Positions 43,598-53,681 of a stretch of DNA of 64,000 nt are shown piece after piece; position 1 is the first letter of the stretch, and every line of letters begins with the position of its first letter. The stretch is from positions 62,001 through 126,000 of the forward strand of contig CALUWN010000002.1 of assembly GCA_944324495.1 (NCBI GenBank), given 5' to 3'. The DNA is from an uncultured Mucispirillum sp. GTDB taxonomy: Bacteria > Chrysiogenota > Deferribacteres > Deferribacterales > Mucispirillaceae. A program made the position numbers and the translations under genes. Below the pieces are notes generated by a model that was not told the origin of the DNA, ran no database searches, and saw nothing but the letters and a program-made list of their open reading frames with translations.

Positions 43598-46500
43598 CCC
43601 CCCCCCGTATCTTTTTTGGTATTCTTCTAAAGCGTAATCAGTTATGGCATATTCTTTTTTATAGCCATACTCATCAACTTCTTCGTTTAATTTTTCAATA
43701 GCATTTTCCGTATCATATTTAGTATAATAATATAATGGAAAACATTGTATACTTGAATCTAATATATGAATATCAACTATATTATTACTTATAAAAGGTA
43801 TAAATTCTTTTGAACCTCCTGTTCCATTGTTTGCAATCACTATATTATTGTGTTTAGGTGTTGGAAATATATAAGGCATCTGATATGTTCTTTGTATTAA
43901 TGGTTTATAATAGTGAAAGTATTGTTTAGTAAATGGTCTATAAGTTGAAATTGTAGTATATTTACCACCATATACAAGCATATTTTTATTTTTTAACTGT
44001 TGTTTTAGTGTATCTGACCATTTTATTTTTGTATCATCGACAATAATATCATTTTCTGTAATTAAACCACTTTCTATTTTTGAAACTTCGGCATTATAGT
44101 AATTAATCGTATTAGAAATATTTATAGCAAGATTATCTTTTGAAAAGTTATATATCCAATTATCCCTACTGGTTAAAATTCCACTAGAATGTTTTTGAAA
44201 AATACATTTTTTAAGTTTATCTTTTTTTTCAGCTAATACTAAAAATTTTTCAAAAGTATCATTTCTTTGGTTAAGCCAGTCATTATTTTTATCTGGTATT
44301 ATTACTTCCCAATTTAATGTATCCATTAAATTATTTTTGATATATTCTAGTTTCTCTTTTGTTTTTAGGTTATTAGGAACAGTGCTGTAATTTATAGTGG
44401 CAGGTTCTTTTTTACTGTTATCTTTAATAAGTAAAAGTATGGCAATACCTGTCATACTTTCATTACCAAAAATATTTTCCCCTTCATCTTTATTAAACTT
44501 TCTAATATTTCCTTTTAAATCAAAACAATAAATATGCGAAAAATCTTCACTTAAGCATTTTCTAAAACCATCAAATGCATTATTATCAATATATCCATTA
44601 TTAGTAATAAAGCATATTATGCCGTTATCTTCTAGTCTATCTGTTGCCCATCTAAATGCTTTTACATAAGAATCATACACTTTATTTTTCAATTGTGCTT
44701 TGGAGTGTAAAGCATAAGTTACTGAAATCTTATTTTCTAATTTTTCATATTTTGTATTTTTATTATTATCATTTTCAGATTTTTGTCCCATGGAATAGGG
44801 TGGGTTGCCTATTATTACCTTTATAGGTGCATTTTTCTGCTTTATAAGACGGGTTGAATTTTCTTCTAAAAAGTTTTTTTCTTTTATATCTATTATAGTA
44901 TCTTTTGTTTCTGCTAATTGAAAAGTATCAGTTAAAACTATACCTTCAAATGGGGTGTACTCTTCTTTTTTGCTTAATGTGTGGTATGTTTCTTCAATAT
45001 TAATAGCTGCAATATAGTAGGCTAATAATACAAGTTCGTTGGCATGTATTTCATTTTTATATTTATATTCTAAATCTTCATTTTTTATTAAGCCACTTTG
45101 TAAAAGCCTTGTAATAAATGTGCCTGTGCCTGTAAATGGGTCTATAATATGAATATCTTTATCACTTATAGATTTATTAAAATGTTTATTAAGCCCATAT
45201 TCTACTGCTTTTATTATAAAATCAACTGCTTCTACTGGAGTATATACAATACCTAATTTTTCAGATGCACTTTTAAAGGCAAGTTTGAAAAATTTACTGT
45301 ATAATTCTTTAATAATCATCTGCCTTTCTTCTACTGTTTGAATAGAATCAACTTTCCTTTTAACAGAATCATAAAATTTATGTAGTTTTTCAGAGCCTTT
45401 TATAAGCCTGCCGTCGTCCATATTATCTAAAACTTCTTGTATGGCTTTTGATACTGGGTTATTATTAACAAAAGAATATGTAGAAAATAAAGCCTCAAAT
45501 ATAGGTTTTGTGATTAAATGCTGGCTTATCATTTCTATGGCATCATCTTGGGTTATATCATTATTTAAGTTTGCCCTTAAAATATGTAAAAATGAATTAA
45601 ATGCTTTTCTAGTATTTTCATTACTTTCTAATAATTCATTTATGGTTTTAATATGTAGTTTTGCTAAATCTGTTACTTCTGTTGCCCATTTTTCCCAGTA
45701 GATTTTATCGCCACATTTTTGCACTATTTTATTATATAAAGCATCTGCCAATGCTTCATGGTAACCTATTTCTAAATCTAAATTATTATGTGAATATGTT
45801 GTTTGATTGCCATTATTACCAATATGAGATGATACAATTCTATTTTGGTTTCCTTTATTAAACTGTAAAGAGTTTACTATATTATTAAACCTATCATCAT
45901 GGGAGCGTAAAGCCTGTAATACATTCCATATTATACTGTATTTTTTATTGTCATTAAGTGCCACTTCTGGTGGTACATCATCTGGCACTACAATAGGCAG
46001 TATAATATATCCATATTTTTTATTTGGGCTTTTTCTCATAACCCTGCCAACTGACTGCACTATATCTACCATAGAACTTCTTGGGCTTAAAAATACTACT
46101 GCATCAAGGGAAGGTACATCAATACCTTCAGATAAACACCTAGCATTAGAAAGTATTTTACATGTATTTTCAGCAGGCTCTTTTTTTAAATAACTTAATT
46201 TATTATTTCTTTCAATACTGGACATTTTACCGTCTATATGGTCTACATCTAATTTTACAAGGTCGTTTGCTTCATAATCAAAAAAGGTATATGCATTATT
46301 AACAAGTTCTTTAAATTTTTCTGATGCTTTAATAGTGCCAGTAAAGGCAACGGCTCTTTTCATTGGCTCTGGGTCGTTTTGCTCTGTATAATTTGTTATA
46401 TCTACTAAATTATGTTTTGAAAGGGCATTCCATACACCAACAATTTTTCCATAGTCATCTAGTTCTTTTGTATTAATATCTCTTTGGAAATATCTGTGAA

Positions 46501-47770
46501 CATAACTTTGGCTAACACTTAATATTATAACTTTATAATCAGTTAATAAATTTTCTTCTACAGCTTCACCAAAACCAAGCCTGTAAAATTCTCTGCCATA
46601 TACTTCTTCATCGTCCATTGACCATAATATAACATCACTATCTTCTGCTTTTTTCTTTATACTTTCACTAAATACTTTTGGGGTGGCAGTCATATATATA
46701 CGCTTTTTACCCTTTATAAAATTATTATTATGTATTTTAGTGAAGTTTGATTCATCTTTACCAGATAGTGTGGCACCTGTTGTCCTATGGGCTTCGTCGC
46801 ATATTATTAAATCAAATTCAAAATCACACTGTTTTTGCCCTTCATATATAACATCTATGGACTGATAAGTTGAAAATACTACTTTCATTACATTATTAGG
46901 CATACTTTTATATCTTTTTACAAAAGAATCTACATTAGTAGAGGCTGTATATTGAAATTCAGTTAAATCATCGCCTATGCTGTCTTCTTCTTTCTTGCCT
47001 ACACTGCTATCAGAGCAGACAGGAATACAACCAATAGTAACAGATGTTTCTAAAAGCCATTCTTTAATATTTTGAGATACTAAAGATATAGATGGTGCAA
47101 GAAATAGTATTGTTTTACCTGCTCCAAAAGTTTCAGCTAATTTTAAACTTGTAAATGTTTTACCAGTACCACAAGCCATTATCAGCTTGCCCCTGTCTTC
47201 TGTTTCAAAACCTTTTAAAATATTTTCTATTGCCTGCTTTTGATGTGGTCTTAATTCTTTTTTAGTATGTATGCTTTTTATATTTTCTACATTTGTAAAA
47301 TTGCCCCAGTCTATATCTTCATCGTTTATAAAATCATTAAAATCAATATAGCTTGTAGGGATAAGCTGTTTTTCTAGGGTAGATTTTATATTAGAGCCCC
47401 ATTTAGATGCTGTTGTTACTATTAACCTATTAGAGAAATGAAATTTTTCACCGTCTTTTATAAAACTTTTTTCACTACAGCTTATAAAAGAATCAATATC
47501 GCTTTTATGTATTGTAGCATCTTTATCAAAAAATTTACATTGTATTGCTGTATATTTATCTTCATACTTATGCTTTGCAACTAAATCTATACCAGTATCT
47601 GCACCATCTCTATATGGAAAATCATTCCACAGCCATATTTTTTCATAGATATTTTGATATACTTTTGAAACAGTAAGATATTGTTTTGTAAACCGTTCAA
47701 ATAAACTACCTTGGTGATGTTTGTTTTCTGCTTCTTCTCTAAATTTATTAAAAAGTATATCAATATCCAT
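43514..47770 (-). CDS. Type ISP (LlaGI-like) restriction-modification enzyme, frameshifted by an 11-G tract
   Basis: Single-chain translocating restriction-modification enzyme. It has an N-terminal Mrr-like nuclease (GADTGIDLVAKHK, AIQCKFF, about residues 55-80), then a helicase with Walker A IMACGTGKTFTSLKLAE (about 200), DEAH box LIICDEAHRT (about 326) and motif VI SVGRVMRKSP. Methyltransferase motif I DPFTGTGTF (about 880) and NPPY in IGNPPYSMG (about 987) follow, then a target-recognition region. In this sequence the frame changes at 43596-43606 and ends after YGGGGFLKKT... at 43514, giving 1418 aa. The corrected gene (43065-47770) would be 1568 aa, matching LlaGI-type enzymes of about 1570. 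The final ~165 residues of the DNA-recognition region are lost in this phase. Confidence 0.93.
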   Translation of the reverse strand: MDIDILFNKFREEAENKHHQGSLFERFTKQYLTVSKVYQNIYEKIWLWNDFPYRDGADTGIDLVAKHKYEDKYTAIQCKFFDKDATIHKSDIDSFISCSEKSFIKDGEKFHFSNRLIVTTASKWGSNIKSTLEKQLIPTSYIDFNDFINDEDIDWGNFTNVENIKSIHTKKELRPHQKQAIENILKGFETEDRGKLIMACGTGKTFTSLKLAETFGAGKTILFLAPSISLVSQNIKEWLLETSVTIGCIPVCSDSSVGKKEEDSIGDDLTEFQYTASTNVDSFVKRYKSMPNNVMKVVFSTYQSIDVIYEGQKQCDFEFDLIICDEAHRTTGATLSGKDESNFTKIHNNNFIKGKKRIYMTATPKVFSESIKKKAEDSDVILWSMDDEEVYGREFYRLGFGEAVEENLLTDYKVIILSVSQSYVHRYFQRDINTKELDDYGKIVGVWNALSKHNLVDITNYTEQNDPEPMKRAVAFTGTIKASEKFKELVNNAYTFFDYEANDLVKLDVDHIDGKMSSIERNNKLSYLKKEPAENTCKILSNARCLSEGIDVPSLDAVVFLSPRSSMVDIVQSVGRVMRKSPNKKYGYIILPIVVPDDVPPEVALNDNKKYSIIWNVLQALRSHDDRFNNIVNSLQFNKGNQNRIVSSHIGNNGNQTTYSHNNLDLEIGYHEALADALYNKIVQKCGDKIYWEKWATEVTDLAKLHIKTINELLESNENTRKAFNSFLHILRANLNNDITQDDAIEMISQHLITKPIFEALFSTYSFVNNNPVSKAIQEVLDNMDDGRLIKGSEKLHKFYDSVKRKVDSIQTVEERQMIIKELYSKFFKLAFKSASEKLGIVYTPVEAVDFIIKAVEYGLNKHFNKSISDKDIHIIDPFTGTGTFITRLLQSGLIKNEDLEYKYKNEIHANELVLLAYYIAAINIEETYHTLSKKEEYTPFEGIVLTDTFQLAETKDTIIDIKEKNFLEENSTRLIKQKNAPIKVIIGNPPYSMGQKSENDNNKNTKYEKLENKISVTYALHSKAQLKNKVYDSYVKAFRWATDRLEDNGIICFITNNGYIDNNAFDGFRKCLSEDFSHIYCFDLKGNIRKFNKDEGENIFGNESMTGIAILLLIKDNSKKEPATINYSTVPNNLKTKEKLEYIKNNLMDTLNWEVIIPDKNNDWLNQRNDTFEKFLVLAEKKDKLKKCIFQKHSSGILTSRDNWIYNFSKDNLAINISNTINYYNAEVSKIESGLITENDIIVDDTKIKWSDTLKQQLKNKNMLVYGGKYTTISTYRPFTKQYFHYYKPLIQRTYQMPYIFPTPKHNNIVIANNGTGGSKEFIPFISNNIVDIHILDSSIQCFPLYYYTKYDTENAIEKLNEEVDEYGYKKEYAITDYALEEYQKRYGGGGFLKKTFFIMYMAYFIIKNIGKNLQTI
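43596..43606 (-). repeat. 11-G homopolymer tract (phase-variation switch)
   Basis: Eleven C on the plus strand, G on the coding strand, inside the type ISP gene. A multiple of three (9 or 12) keeps the frame; 11 truncates it. It is the longest G/C run I see in the window, in a genome region that is otherwise AT-rich. Confidence 0.95.
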
Positions 47771-47921
47771 TATGCACCTTATAAAAATTATTAGTTATTA
47801 TAATATACATATTTTTAAGTAAAAGCAAATATAATTTATAATAAATATTATATATTATACTGTTTTTGTAACAATTTTATATTAGCGACAATAGGTGTCA
47901 TCTATCCTTTTTCGCATCCAC

Positions 47922-47955
47922 AAAAAAAGGGAAACCAGTTTCCCAGTTTCCCTTA
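47922..47955 (-). terminator. Terminator of sdhCDAB
   Basis: AAGGGAAAC / GTTTCCCTT stem with a 10-nt loop and a T run on the minus strand, 24-57 bp after the sdhB stop. The rest of 47771-47978 holds no gene; a short GACA/TGTC hairpin near 47887 shares TTAGCGACAAT with the leuA-recA gap. Confidence 0.75.
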
Positions 47956-47978
47956 TGCTTTATATTTTGCTTACTAAA

Positions 47979-48686
47979 TTATATTTGTTTATCCATAAGC
48001 ATTTTTCTTATACCCACAATAGCTTTTGTTGGGTTAAGTTCTTTAGGGCAAGCTTCCACGCAGTTATAGATTGTGTGGCAACGCCATACGCCGTGTTTAT
48101 CATTTAAAATAGGTAAGCGTTCATCAGCACCTTCATCGCGGCTGTCAATTAAGTATCTCCATGCTCTTAAGAATGCGTTTGGTCCAAGGTATTCTTTATC
48201 AGACCAGAAACTTGGGCAGGATGAAGAACAGCAACCACAAAGGATACATTCGTATAATCCGTCCAATTTTTTCCTGTCTTCTGGTGATTGATAAAGCTCT
48301 TTATCAGGCATTGGAGAGTGGCGTATAATGTATGGTTTAACTGTAATAAATTTATTGATAAAGCTTGAAATATCCACAACTAAATCTCTTATTACAGGCA
48401 TACCCGGAAGTGGCCTGATGATGATATTTGAGCCTAAATCTTCCACTTTTGTCATACAAGCAAGCATATTTACGCCGTTTACGTTCATACCGTCTGAACC
48501 GCAAACACCTTCACGGCAAGACCTGCGGAAAGAAAGAGTAGGGTCCATTTCCCATTTAATTTGGTTTAAAACGGTAAGTAAAAGCATACCCGGCCTGCGA
48601 AGTTCCACTTTATATGATTGATAATGTGGTTCTTTATCTTTATCTGGGTCGTATCTTAATATTTTAACATTTACAAATTTGCTCAT
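47979..48686 (-). CDS. sdhB: Succinate dehydrogenase / fumarate reductase iron-sulfur subunit
   Basis: 235 aa. The [2Fe-2S] ligands are in SCREGVCGSDGMNVNG and MLAC. The C-terminal clusters are bound by CILCGCCSSSCPSFW and CHTIYNCVEACPKELNPTKA. It passes electrons from the flavin of SdhA to the membrane quinone site of SdhCD. It is the last gene of the sdhCDAB operon, with a terminator 24 bp beyond. Confidence 0.96.
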   Translation of the reverse strand: MSKFVNVKILRYDPDKDKEPHYQSYKVELRRPGMLLLTVLNQIKWEMDPTLSFRRSCREGVCGSDGMNVNGVNMLACMTKVEDLGSNIIIRPLPGMPVIRDLVVDISSFINKFITVKPYIIRHSPMPDKELYQSPEDRKKLDGLYECILCGCCSSSCPSFWSDKEYLGPNAFLRAWRYLIDSRDEGADERLPILNDKHGVWRCHTIYNCVEACPKELNPTKAIVGIRKMLMDKQI

Positions 48687-48703
48687 AACGTCCTTCCTTA
48701 TTC

Positions 48704-50482
48704 TTAGTAAACACGTGGTTTAGGTGGGAATGGTTCAACAGTAAGAGGTTGTGTTCTTACAGGCCTGTAATCTACATTGATAGTTTTGCCACCATCTGCG
48801 ATAGTAACGTTTGTGTGTTTCATGTAGTTTACATCATCTCTTTCTGGGTAATCTTCCCTAGCGTGACCACCGCGAGATTCTTTACGCATTAACGCAGATT
48901 TTGCTGCACATCTTGCAATTAAAATCATATTGTTAAGCTCTAATGCTTCCACTAAATCAAGGTTATAAACGCTGGATTTATCTACAACTTTGAAATCATC
49001 TAATGCTGTTGCAATTTCGTCTAATTCTTTAACTGCTTCAGTCATAAGTTCTTCAGTTCTATACACACCTGCTTTTTGCTCCATTAAAGTAGTCAAGCGG
49101 CTGTAAACTGGACCATATGTATTTTTCCCGTTTGCATTTGCAAATCTTTCTAATAATTTAAGACCTTCTTGACCTGCATTTTCTGGTAATTCAGCAGCTT
49201 TATTTTCTTTAGCAAATTGAGCTGCTCTTTCACCAACTGTCCTACCATAAACAACTAAGTCTAAAAGTGAGTTAGTACCTAAACGGTTAGCACCATGCAC
49301 TGAGTTTGCAGAGCATTCACCAGCTGCATAAAAGCCCGGATATACGCTTTCTGCATCAGAGCCATAGCCTTTAATAACTTCACCAAGATAGTTAGTAGGG
49401 ATACCACCCATTTGATAGTGAGCTGTAGGCATAACAGGGATAGGTTCTTTAGTACAGTCAACCCCTGCAAATACTAATGCAAGCTCATGGATACCTGGGA
49501 GTTTTTCCATAATAGCTTCTTTACCGATGTGGTCAATTTTTAAGAGAACGTGGTCTTTTTTATCACCAACACCTTTACCTGCAAGCACTTCTTTTACCAT
49601 AGAACGTGAAACGATATCACGCGGTGCTAAGTCTTTAATAGTTGGTGCATATCTTTCCATGAAGCGTTCGCCTTCACCGTTTAATAAGATACCGCCTTCA
49701 CCACGTACACCTTCTGTTATTAAGTTACCATGGCCATAGATACCTGTTGGGTGGAATTGGAAAAATTCAGGGTCGCACCAAGAAAAACCAGCTCTTAAAG
49801 CTAATGCTAAACCGTCACCAGTATTAATGTGTGCGTTTGATGTTGTTGCATATATACGGCAGTTACCACCTGTAGCCATAATAACAGCTTTTGCGTGGAA
49901 CATATGCACTTCACCGTTTTGAAGGTCAAGACATAATACGCCGCATACTCTATCTTCATTTCTGATTAATTCTATAGCTAAAAATTCATTGTAAAATTGA
50001 GTGCCTTGAGCAACTGCTTTTTCAAATAATGTTTGAAGCATAGCGTGCCCAGTTCTATCTGCCACATAGCAAGCTCTTTTTACAGGGCGTTTGCCATATT
50101 CTGCAGTGTGGCCACCAAATGGACGTTGTGCGATTTTACCTTCTGGAGTCCTGTTAAAAGGAAGGCCGATGTGTTCAAGCTCAATAATCATTTCAGGAGC
50201 TTTACGGCAAAGGTATTCAGCAGCATCTTGGTCACAAAGGTAGTCAGAACCTTTTACTGTATCATACATATGCCAGTGCCAGTTATCTTCTTCAAAGTTA
50301 CCTAATGATGCAGAGATACCACCTTGAGCACTAATAGTGTGGCTTCTAGTAGGGTACACTTCAGAGATAACTGCTGTTTTTACATATTGAGATGCAACTT
50401 GTGCAGCGTTAAGACCAGCACCACCTGCACCAACAACAAGTACATCATATTCGTGATATTCTATTTTTGTAGTGTTTATCAT
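48704..50482 (-). CDS. sdhA: Succinate dehydrogenase / fumarate reductase flavoprotein subunit
   Basis: 592 aa. The FAD-binding N-terminus is YDVLVVGAGGAGLNAAQ, and the covalent-flavin histidine is in YPTRSHTISAQGGISASLG. The substrate site includes FQFHPTGIYGHGNLITEGVR and GEGERFMERYAP, and the capping-domain arginine region is RLGTNSLLDLVVYGRTVG. It oxidises succinate (or reduces fumarate) in the cytosol. The gap to sdhB is 17 bp and to sdhD 25 bp. Confidence 0.97.
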   Translation of the reverse strand: MINTTKIEYHEYDVLVVGAGGAGLNAAQVASQYVKTAVISEVYPTRSHTISAQGGISASLGNFEEDNWHWHMYDTVKGSDYLCDQDAAEYLCRKAPEMIIELEHIGLPFNRTPEGKIAQRPFGGHTAEYGKRPVKRACYVADRTGHAMLQTLFEKAVAQGTQFYNEFLAIELIRNEDRVCGVLCLDLQNGEVHMFHAKAVIMATGGNCRIYATTSNAHINTGDGLALALRAGFSWCDPEFFQFHPTGIYGHGNLITEGVRGEGGILLNGEGERFMERYAPTIKDLAPRDIVSRSMVKEVLAGKGVGDKKDHVLLKIDHIGKEAIMEKLPGIHELALVFAGVDCTKEPIPVMPTAHYQMGGIPTNYLGEVIKGYGSDAESVYPGFYAAGECSANSVHGANRLGTNSLLDLVVYGRTVGERAAQFAKENKAAELPENAGQEGLKLLERFANANGKNTYGPVYSRLTTLMEQKAGVYRTEELMTEAVKELDEIATALDDFKVVDKSSVYNLDLVEALELNNMILIARCAAKSALMRKESRGGHAREDYPERDDVNYMKHTNVTIADGGKTINVDYRPVRTQPLTVEPFPPKPRVY

Positions 50483-50507
50483 AATTTAACCTCATTATCG
50501 CCTGTTT

Positions 50508-50834
50508 TTAGAATAAGCCTCTGCCCATCCAGAATAATAGAAAAGCAAGTGTCCAATATATGAAATAGAGAATAAAGCGAGTTCCTTTTCTAGAAACATA
50601 ATCATCTGTAACCATTTTTAAGCCATTAAAGCCATGGAAAAGTATGAACACTAATAATGTGCTAACTAATATGCTGTTAGAACCATCAGATTCAGCAAGC
50701 CCTGCTTTATTTGAAAGCTTACCATATAAATGGTAACCTAATACAAAGAAAAGAACTATGGCTGATATACGCTGTAAAACCCATGCTATTGTGCCATTAT
50801 TACCTGTGCCTGTATATTTATATGTTTTTTTCAT
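50508..50834 (-). CDS. sdhD: Succinate dehydrogenase membrane subunit SdhD
   Basis: 108 aa with three hydrophobic segments. The first helix, IAWVLQRISAIVLFFVLGYHLYG, has the RxS...H arrangement of quinone- and haem-binding Sdh anchors, followed by SILVSTLLVFILFHGFNGLK with another histidine. It lies 2 bp from sdhC. SdhC and SdhD names could be exchanged, as the two are structurally similar. Confidence 0.85.
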   Translation of the reverse strand: MKKTYKYTGTGNNGTIAWVLQRISAIVLFFVLGYHLYGKLSNKAGLAESDGSNSILVSTLLVFILFHGFNGLKMVTDDYVSRKGTRFILYFIYWTLAFLLFWMGRGLF

Positions 50835-50836
50835 AA

Positions 50837-51229
50837 TTATTCTCCTGCCGCAGCTTCAGTAGTTGGTGCTTGGTTAGAAATGTATGTAGATACATAATAT
50901 AAACCAACTGCTGCAAGTAATACTGCTAATATTGTAAAAATAGCAAGCCATTTTTTAAAACAACCCCTTTCTGCTGCTTTAAAAAATTCCATGAAAATAA
51001 TTCTGAAGCCATTCATTGCATGCCATGCAAACATAACCACAACCACTGCTTCCACATAAATATTTTGAGCTATACTGCTTGTGAAAGAACACACACCAGA
51101 TGAACCTAACATGTGGAAAATAAAGTAGAGAACAAGTAATACACCTGTAACCCTGTGGAGTAACCATGCAATCATACCAGGATGCTTACGATAGCTTAAA
51201 GCTGAAGTTTCTAAATCTTTTCTAGGCAT
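50837..51229 (-). CDS. sdhC: Succinate dehydrogenase cytochrome b556 subunit SdhC
   Basis: 130 aa with three membrane helices. The conserved start HPGMIAWLLHRVTGVLLVLY (HR..G motif) and the following FIFHMLGSSGV supply quinone and haem contacts, and VVVMFAWHAMNGFRIIFMEF is the second conserved helix. It is the first gene of the operon, about 90 nt downstream of a predicted transcription start. Confidence 0.9.
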   Translation of the reverse strand: MPRKDLETSALSYRKHPGMIAWLLHRVTGVLLVLYFIFHMLGSSGVCSFTSSIAQNIYVEAVVVVMFAWHAMNGFRIIFMEFFKAAERGCFKKWLAIFTILAVLLAAVGLYYVSTYISNQAPTTEAAAGE

Positions 51230-51325
51230 AAACGCACTCCTTAAAATGAATTAAATTTATTTCATCTCTTAAAAATTATAAGATGTTAAATTTTAAAAAG
51301 GATAATCTTTGAACTGCACATAACT

Positions 51326-51354
51326 ATTAAAGTATATTAATTTATATTTGTCAA
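51326..51354 (-). promoter_or_regulatory. Sigma70-type promoter of sdhCDAB
   Basis: On the minus strand TTGACA (51349-51354) and TTTAAT (51326-51331) are separated by 17 bp; transcription would start near 51319. Confidence 0.6.
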
Positions 51355-51736
51355 TAATTTTTCTGCCTTGCAATTTAGAAATAAAAAAAAGGTTTAAAAG
51401 TATAAAAATATAAAAAATACTATAAATATTAATAAGTTAAATAAATTATGCACCTTTTTTAAAAAACAAATATAAAAAAATAGTTTAATTTTTAAAAAAT
51501 CTATTAAATAAGTAGATATTTAATTATATAACAAAGTTATATTAATTTAGCTTATGATAGAATAGGCAATAGTATTTGTATATAAGCATATTAATAATTA
51601 CTGTGTTATGAAAATAGTATTATATATACAATTATAATGAATAATATTTGATTATATATTAGTACGGCTGTAAGAAATATAATTTTAGAATATATAAGAT
51701 TAAATTAATTAGCAACTATATATGAAGTAATAAAAT
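51355..51736. other. AT-rich intergenic stretch without a supported gene
   Basis: About 380 bp between the sdh promoter and the dnaB stop. It is very AT-rich, with A/T runs and no coding frame, RNA gene or clear hairpin that I can support. Confidence 0.6.
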
Positions 51737-53182
51737 TTATTCTAATACTTCGCCATATTCTAATGCTTTTTCTTTTTTAGTAGTTCCTTTTTTAGCTGCT
51801 TTTTTTATGGTTGCTCTAGCAAGAGCGTTCATTTCTTCCTGATTTACTGCAACAGAGTTATCAAAGTGAGTGTATGGTGCATTAAATTCCACATATGCTG
51901 TACCCTGCTCACCGTTTCTATGTTTTTCTATAATTATTTCTGCCACATTTTTATATGCACTATCAGGGTTGTAAAATTTATCTCTATATAAAAACATAAT
52001 AATATCTGCATCCTGCTCAATAGCACCAGATTCCCTTAAATCTGAAAGGCGTGGGCGTTTATTATCTGCTTTTTCCACATTTCTATTAACCTGTGCTAAA
52101 GCTATAACAGGCACATTAAATTCTTTTGCCATACCTTTTAATGAGCGAGAGATTTCTGATATTTGCTGCTCCCTTACCTGCAACTGTTTGCTGTAACCCA
52201 TAATCTGCAAGTAGTCTACAAATATAATATCAAGCTGACCGTTATTATATAATTTTCTGCATTTTGATTTTACCTGATTAACAGTAATTGACGGCGTATC
52301 ATCAAGATAGATTGGCAGATGTTCTAAAGTATTATTAGCATCAATATATCTATTAATTTCATCGCTTGTAAAGTTACCAGTTCTTAGAGTATTCTGTCCT
52401 ATACGGCTTTCAATTGATATTAGCCTTTTTACAAGCTGTTCTGAGCTCATCTCAAGTGAGAAAAATGCACATGATTTTCCTGCTTTTGCAGCATTTAAAA
52501 GGGTGGAAAGCCCAAAAGCAGTTTTTCCCATACCCGGCCTTCCTGCTACTACAATTAAATCTGACCGTTGGAAACCGTTAGTATATTTATCAAGTGCTGT
52601 AAAGCCAGATGTTACACCTGTAATATTTTTATCATTACTATTTAAATTTTCCTGCTGTATTTTATTAAGCATTTCTTGGTGACGAATAATAACTTTACTT
52701 ATAGGTTCAACATATCGTCTTTTGCTGTTATTATCACCTAATGATGAAGTAATATTTTGGGCTTTATCAATTAAATTATCAACAGTATCAGAAAGTTCAT
52801 AACCTAAAGATGAGATTTCACTGCCTGCTGATATTAAACTTCTTAATGCTGATTTTTCTTTTAATATTTCCATATATTTTTCAGCATTAGCAGCATTTGG
52901 CACAATATTTACAAGTTCAGATAAATATCCTATACCACCTGCCTTATCTATTTTATCCATATCTGTTAGTTCAGCAAGCAGTGTAACTAAATCTAAAGGG
53001 TGGCCTTTTTGAAAAAGAGATTGTAAAGCTGTAATAATCACTTTATGATTCGGCTGATAAAAATCATCTAAATTAATAGAATTAATAAGCTCTTCTGCAA
53101 CAGCATTATCAATAAGCATAGATGCAATTACGGCCTGTTCAGCTTCAAGACTATTAGGCATTACTTTATTATTAGTACTCAT
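51737..53182 (-). CDS. dnaB: Replicative DNA helicase
   Basis: 481 aa from ATG 53182, placed 8 nt after GAGG; a GTG nine bases upstream overlaps that site. The N-terminal domain starts PNSLEAEQAVIASMLIDN. The RecA-like core has Walker A VAGRPGMGKTAFGLS, AFFSLEMSSEQLVKRLIS, Walker B DIIFVDYLQIMG, and LSDLRESGAIEQDADIIMFL. It is a hexameric helicase at the fork, downstream of rplI as in many bacteria. A Lys-rich tail follows the core. Confidence 0.96.
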   Translation of the reverse strand: MSTNNKVMPNSLEAEQAVIASMLIDNAVAEELINSINLDDFYQPNHKVIITALQSLFQKGHPLDLVTLLAELTDMDKIDKAGGIGYLSELVNIVPNAANAEKYMEILKEKSALRSLISAGSEISSLGYELSDTVDNLIDKAQNITSSLGDNNSKRRYVEPISKVIIRHQEMLNKIQQENLNSNDKNITGVTSGFTALDKYTNGFQRSDLIVVAGRPGMGKTAFGLSTLLNAAKAGKSCAFFSLEMSSEQLVKRLISIESRIGQNTLRTGNFTSDEINRYIDANNTLEHLPIYLDDTPSITVNQVKSKCRKLYNNGQLDIIFVDYLQIMGYSKQLQVREQQISEISRSLKGMAKEFNVPVIALAQVNRNVEKADNKRPRLSDLRESGAIEQDADIIMFLYRDKFYNPDSAYKNVAEIIIEKHRNGEQGTAYVEFNAPYTHFDNSVAVNQEEMNALARATIKKAAKKGTTKKEKALEYGEVLE

Positions 53183-53234
53183 TATTCTCACCTCAATAAT
53201 ATAAATGATAAATTATATTATAACAGGGGTAATC

Positions 53235-53681
53235 TTAGCTAATAGCATTAATAACTACAGTTAACTGGCTTTTTACTTCTTTATAAATATTTACTTTTAC
53301 AGTATGGCTTCCTGTTTCTTTAATAGGCTCTTTCATATCAAGAAGTTTTTTATCTAAATGAATGCCATGTTTTGCAAGCTCATCAGATATTTCCTGACCT
53401 GTAACAGCACCATAAAGTCTGCCAGTTTCGCCTGCTTTTAAAGAAAATTCTATTTTAGTAGTTTTCAATTTTTCTGCTAATGCTTTAGCTTCAGCAATTT
53501 TTAATTTTTCCTGTTCTTTTAAAGATTCTAATTTTTCTTCATGAGCTTTCATATTAGCAGGGGTTGCTTCAAGTGCAAGTTTTTGTTTGAAAAGGAAGTT
53601 TTTTGCATAACCTTCTTTTACTTCTTTCACATCGCCTTCATTGGCAACACCTTTTACATTCTTTAAAAAAATAACTTTCAT
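53235..53681 (-). CDS. rplI: 50S ribosomal protein L9
   Basis: 148 aa, the standard length. The N-terminal rRNA-binding domain is [20 protein letters not shown] with [16 protein letters not shown]. The long connecting helix is rich in lysine and glutamate, and the C-terminal domain has [18 protein letters not shown]. Its start overlaps the recX stop by 4 bp. Confidence 0.97.
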   Translation of the reverse strand: MKVIFLKNVKGVANEGDVKEVKEGYAKNFLFKQKLALEATPANMKAHEEKLESLKEQEKLKIAEAKALAEKLKTTKIEFSLKAGETGRLYGAVTGQEISDELAKHGIHLDKKLLDMKEPIKETGSHTVKVNIYKEVKSQLTVVINAIS

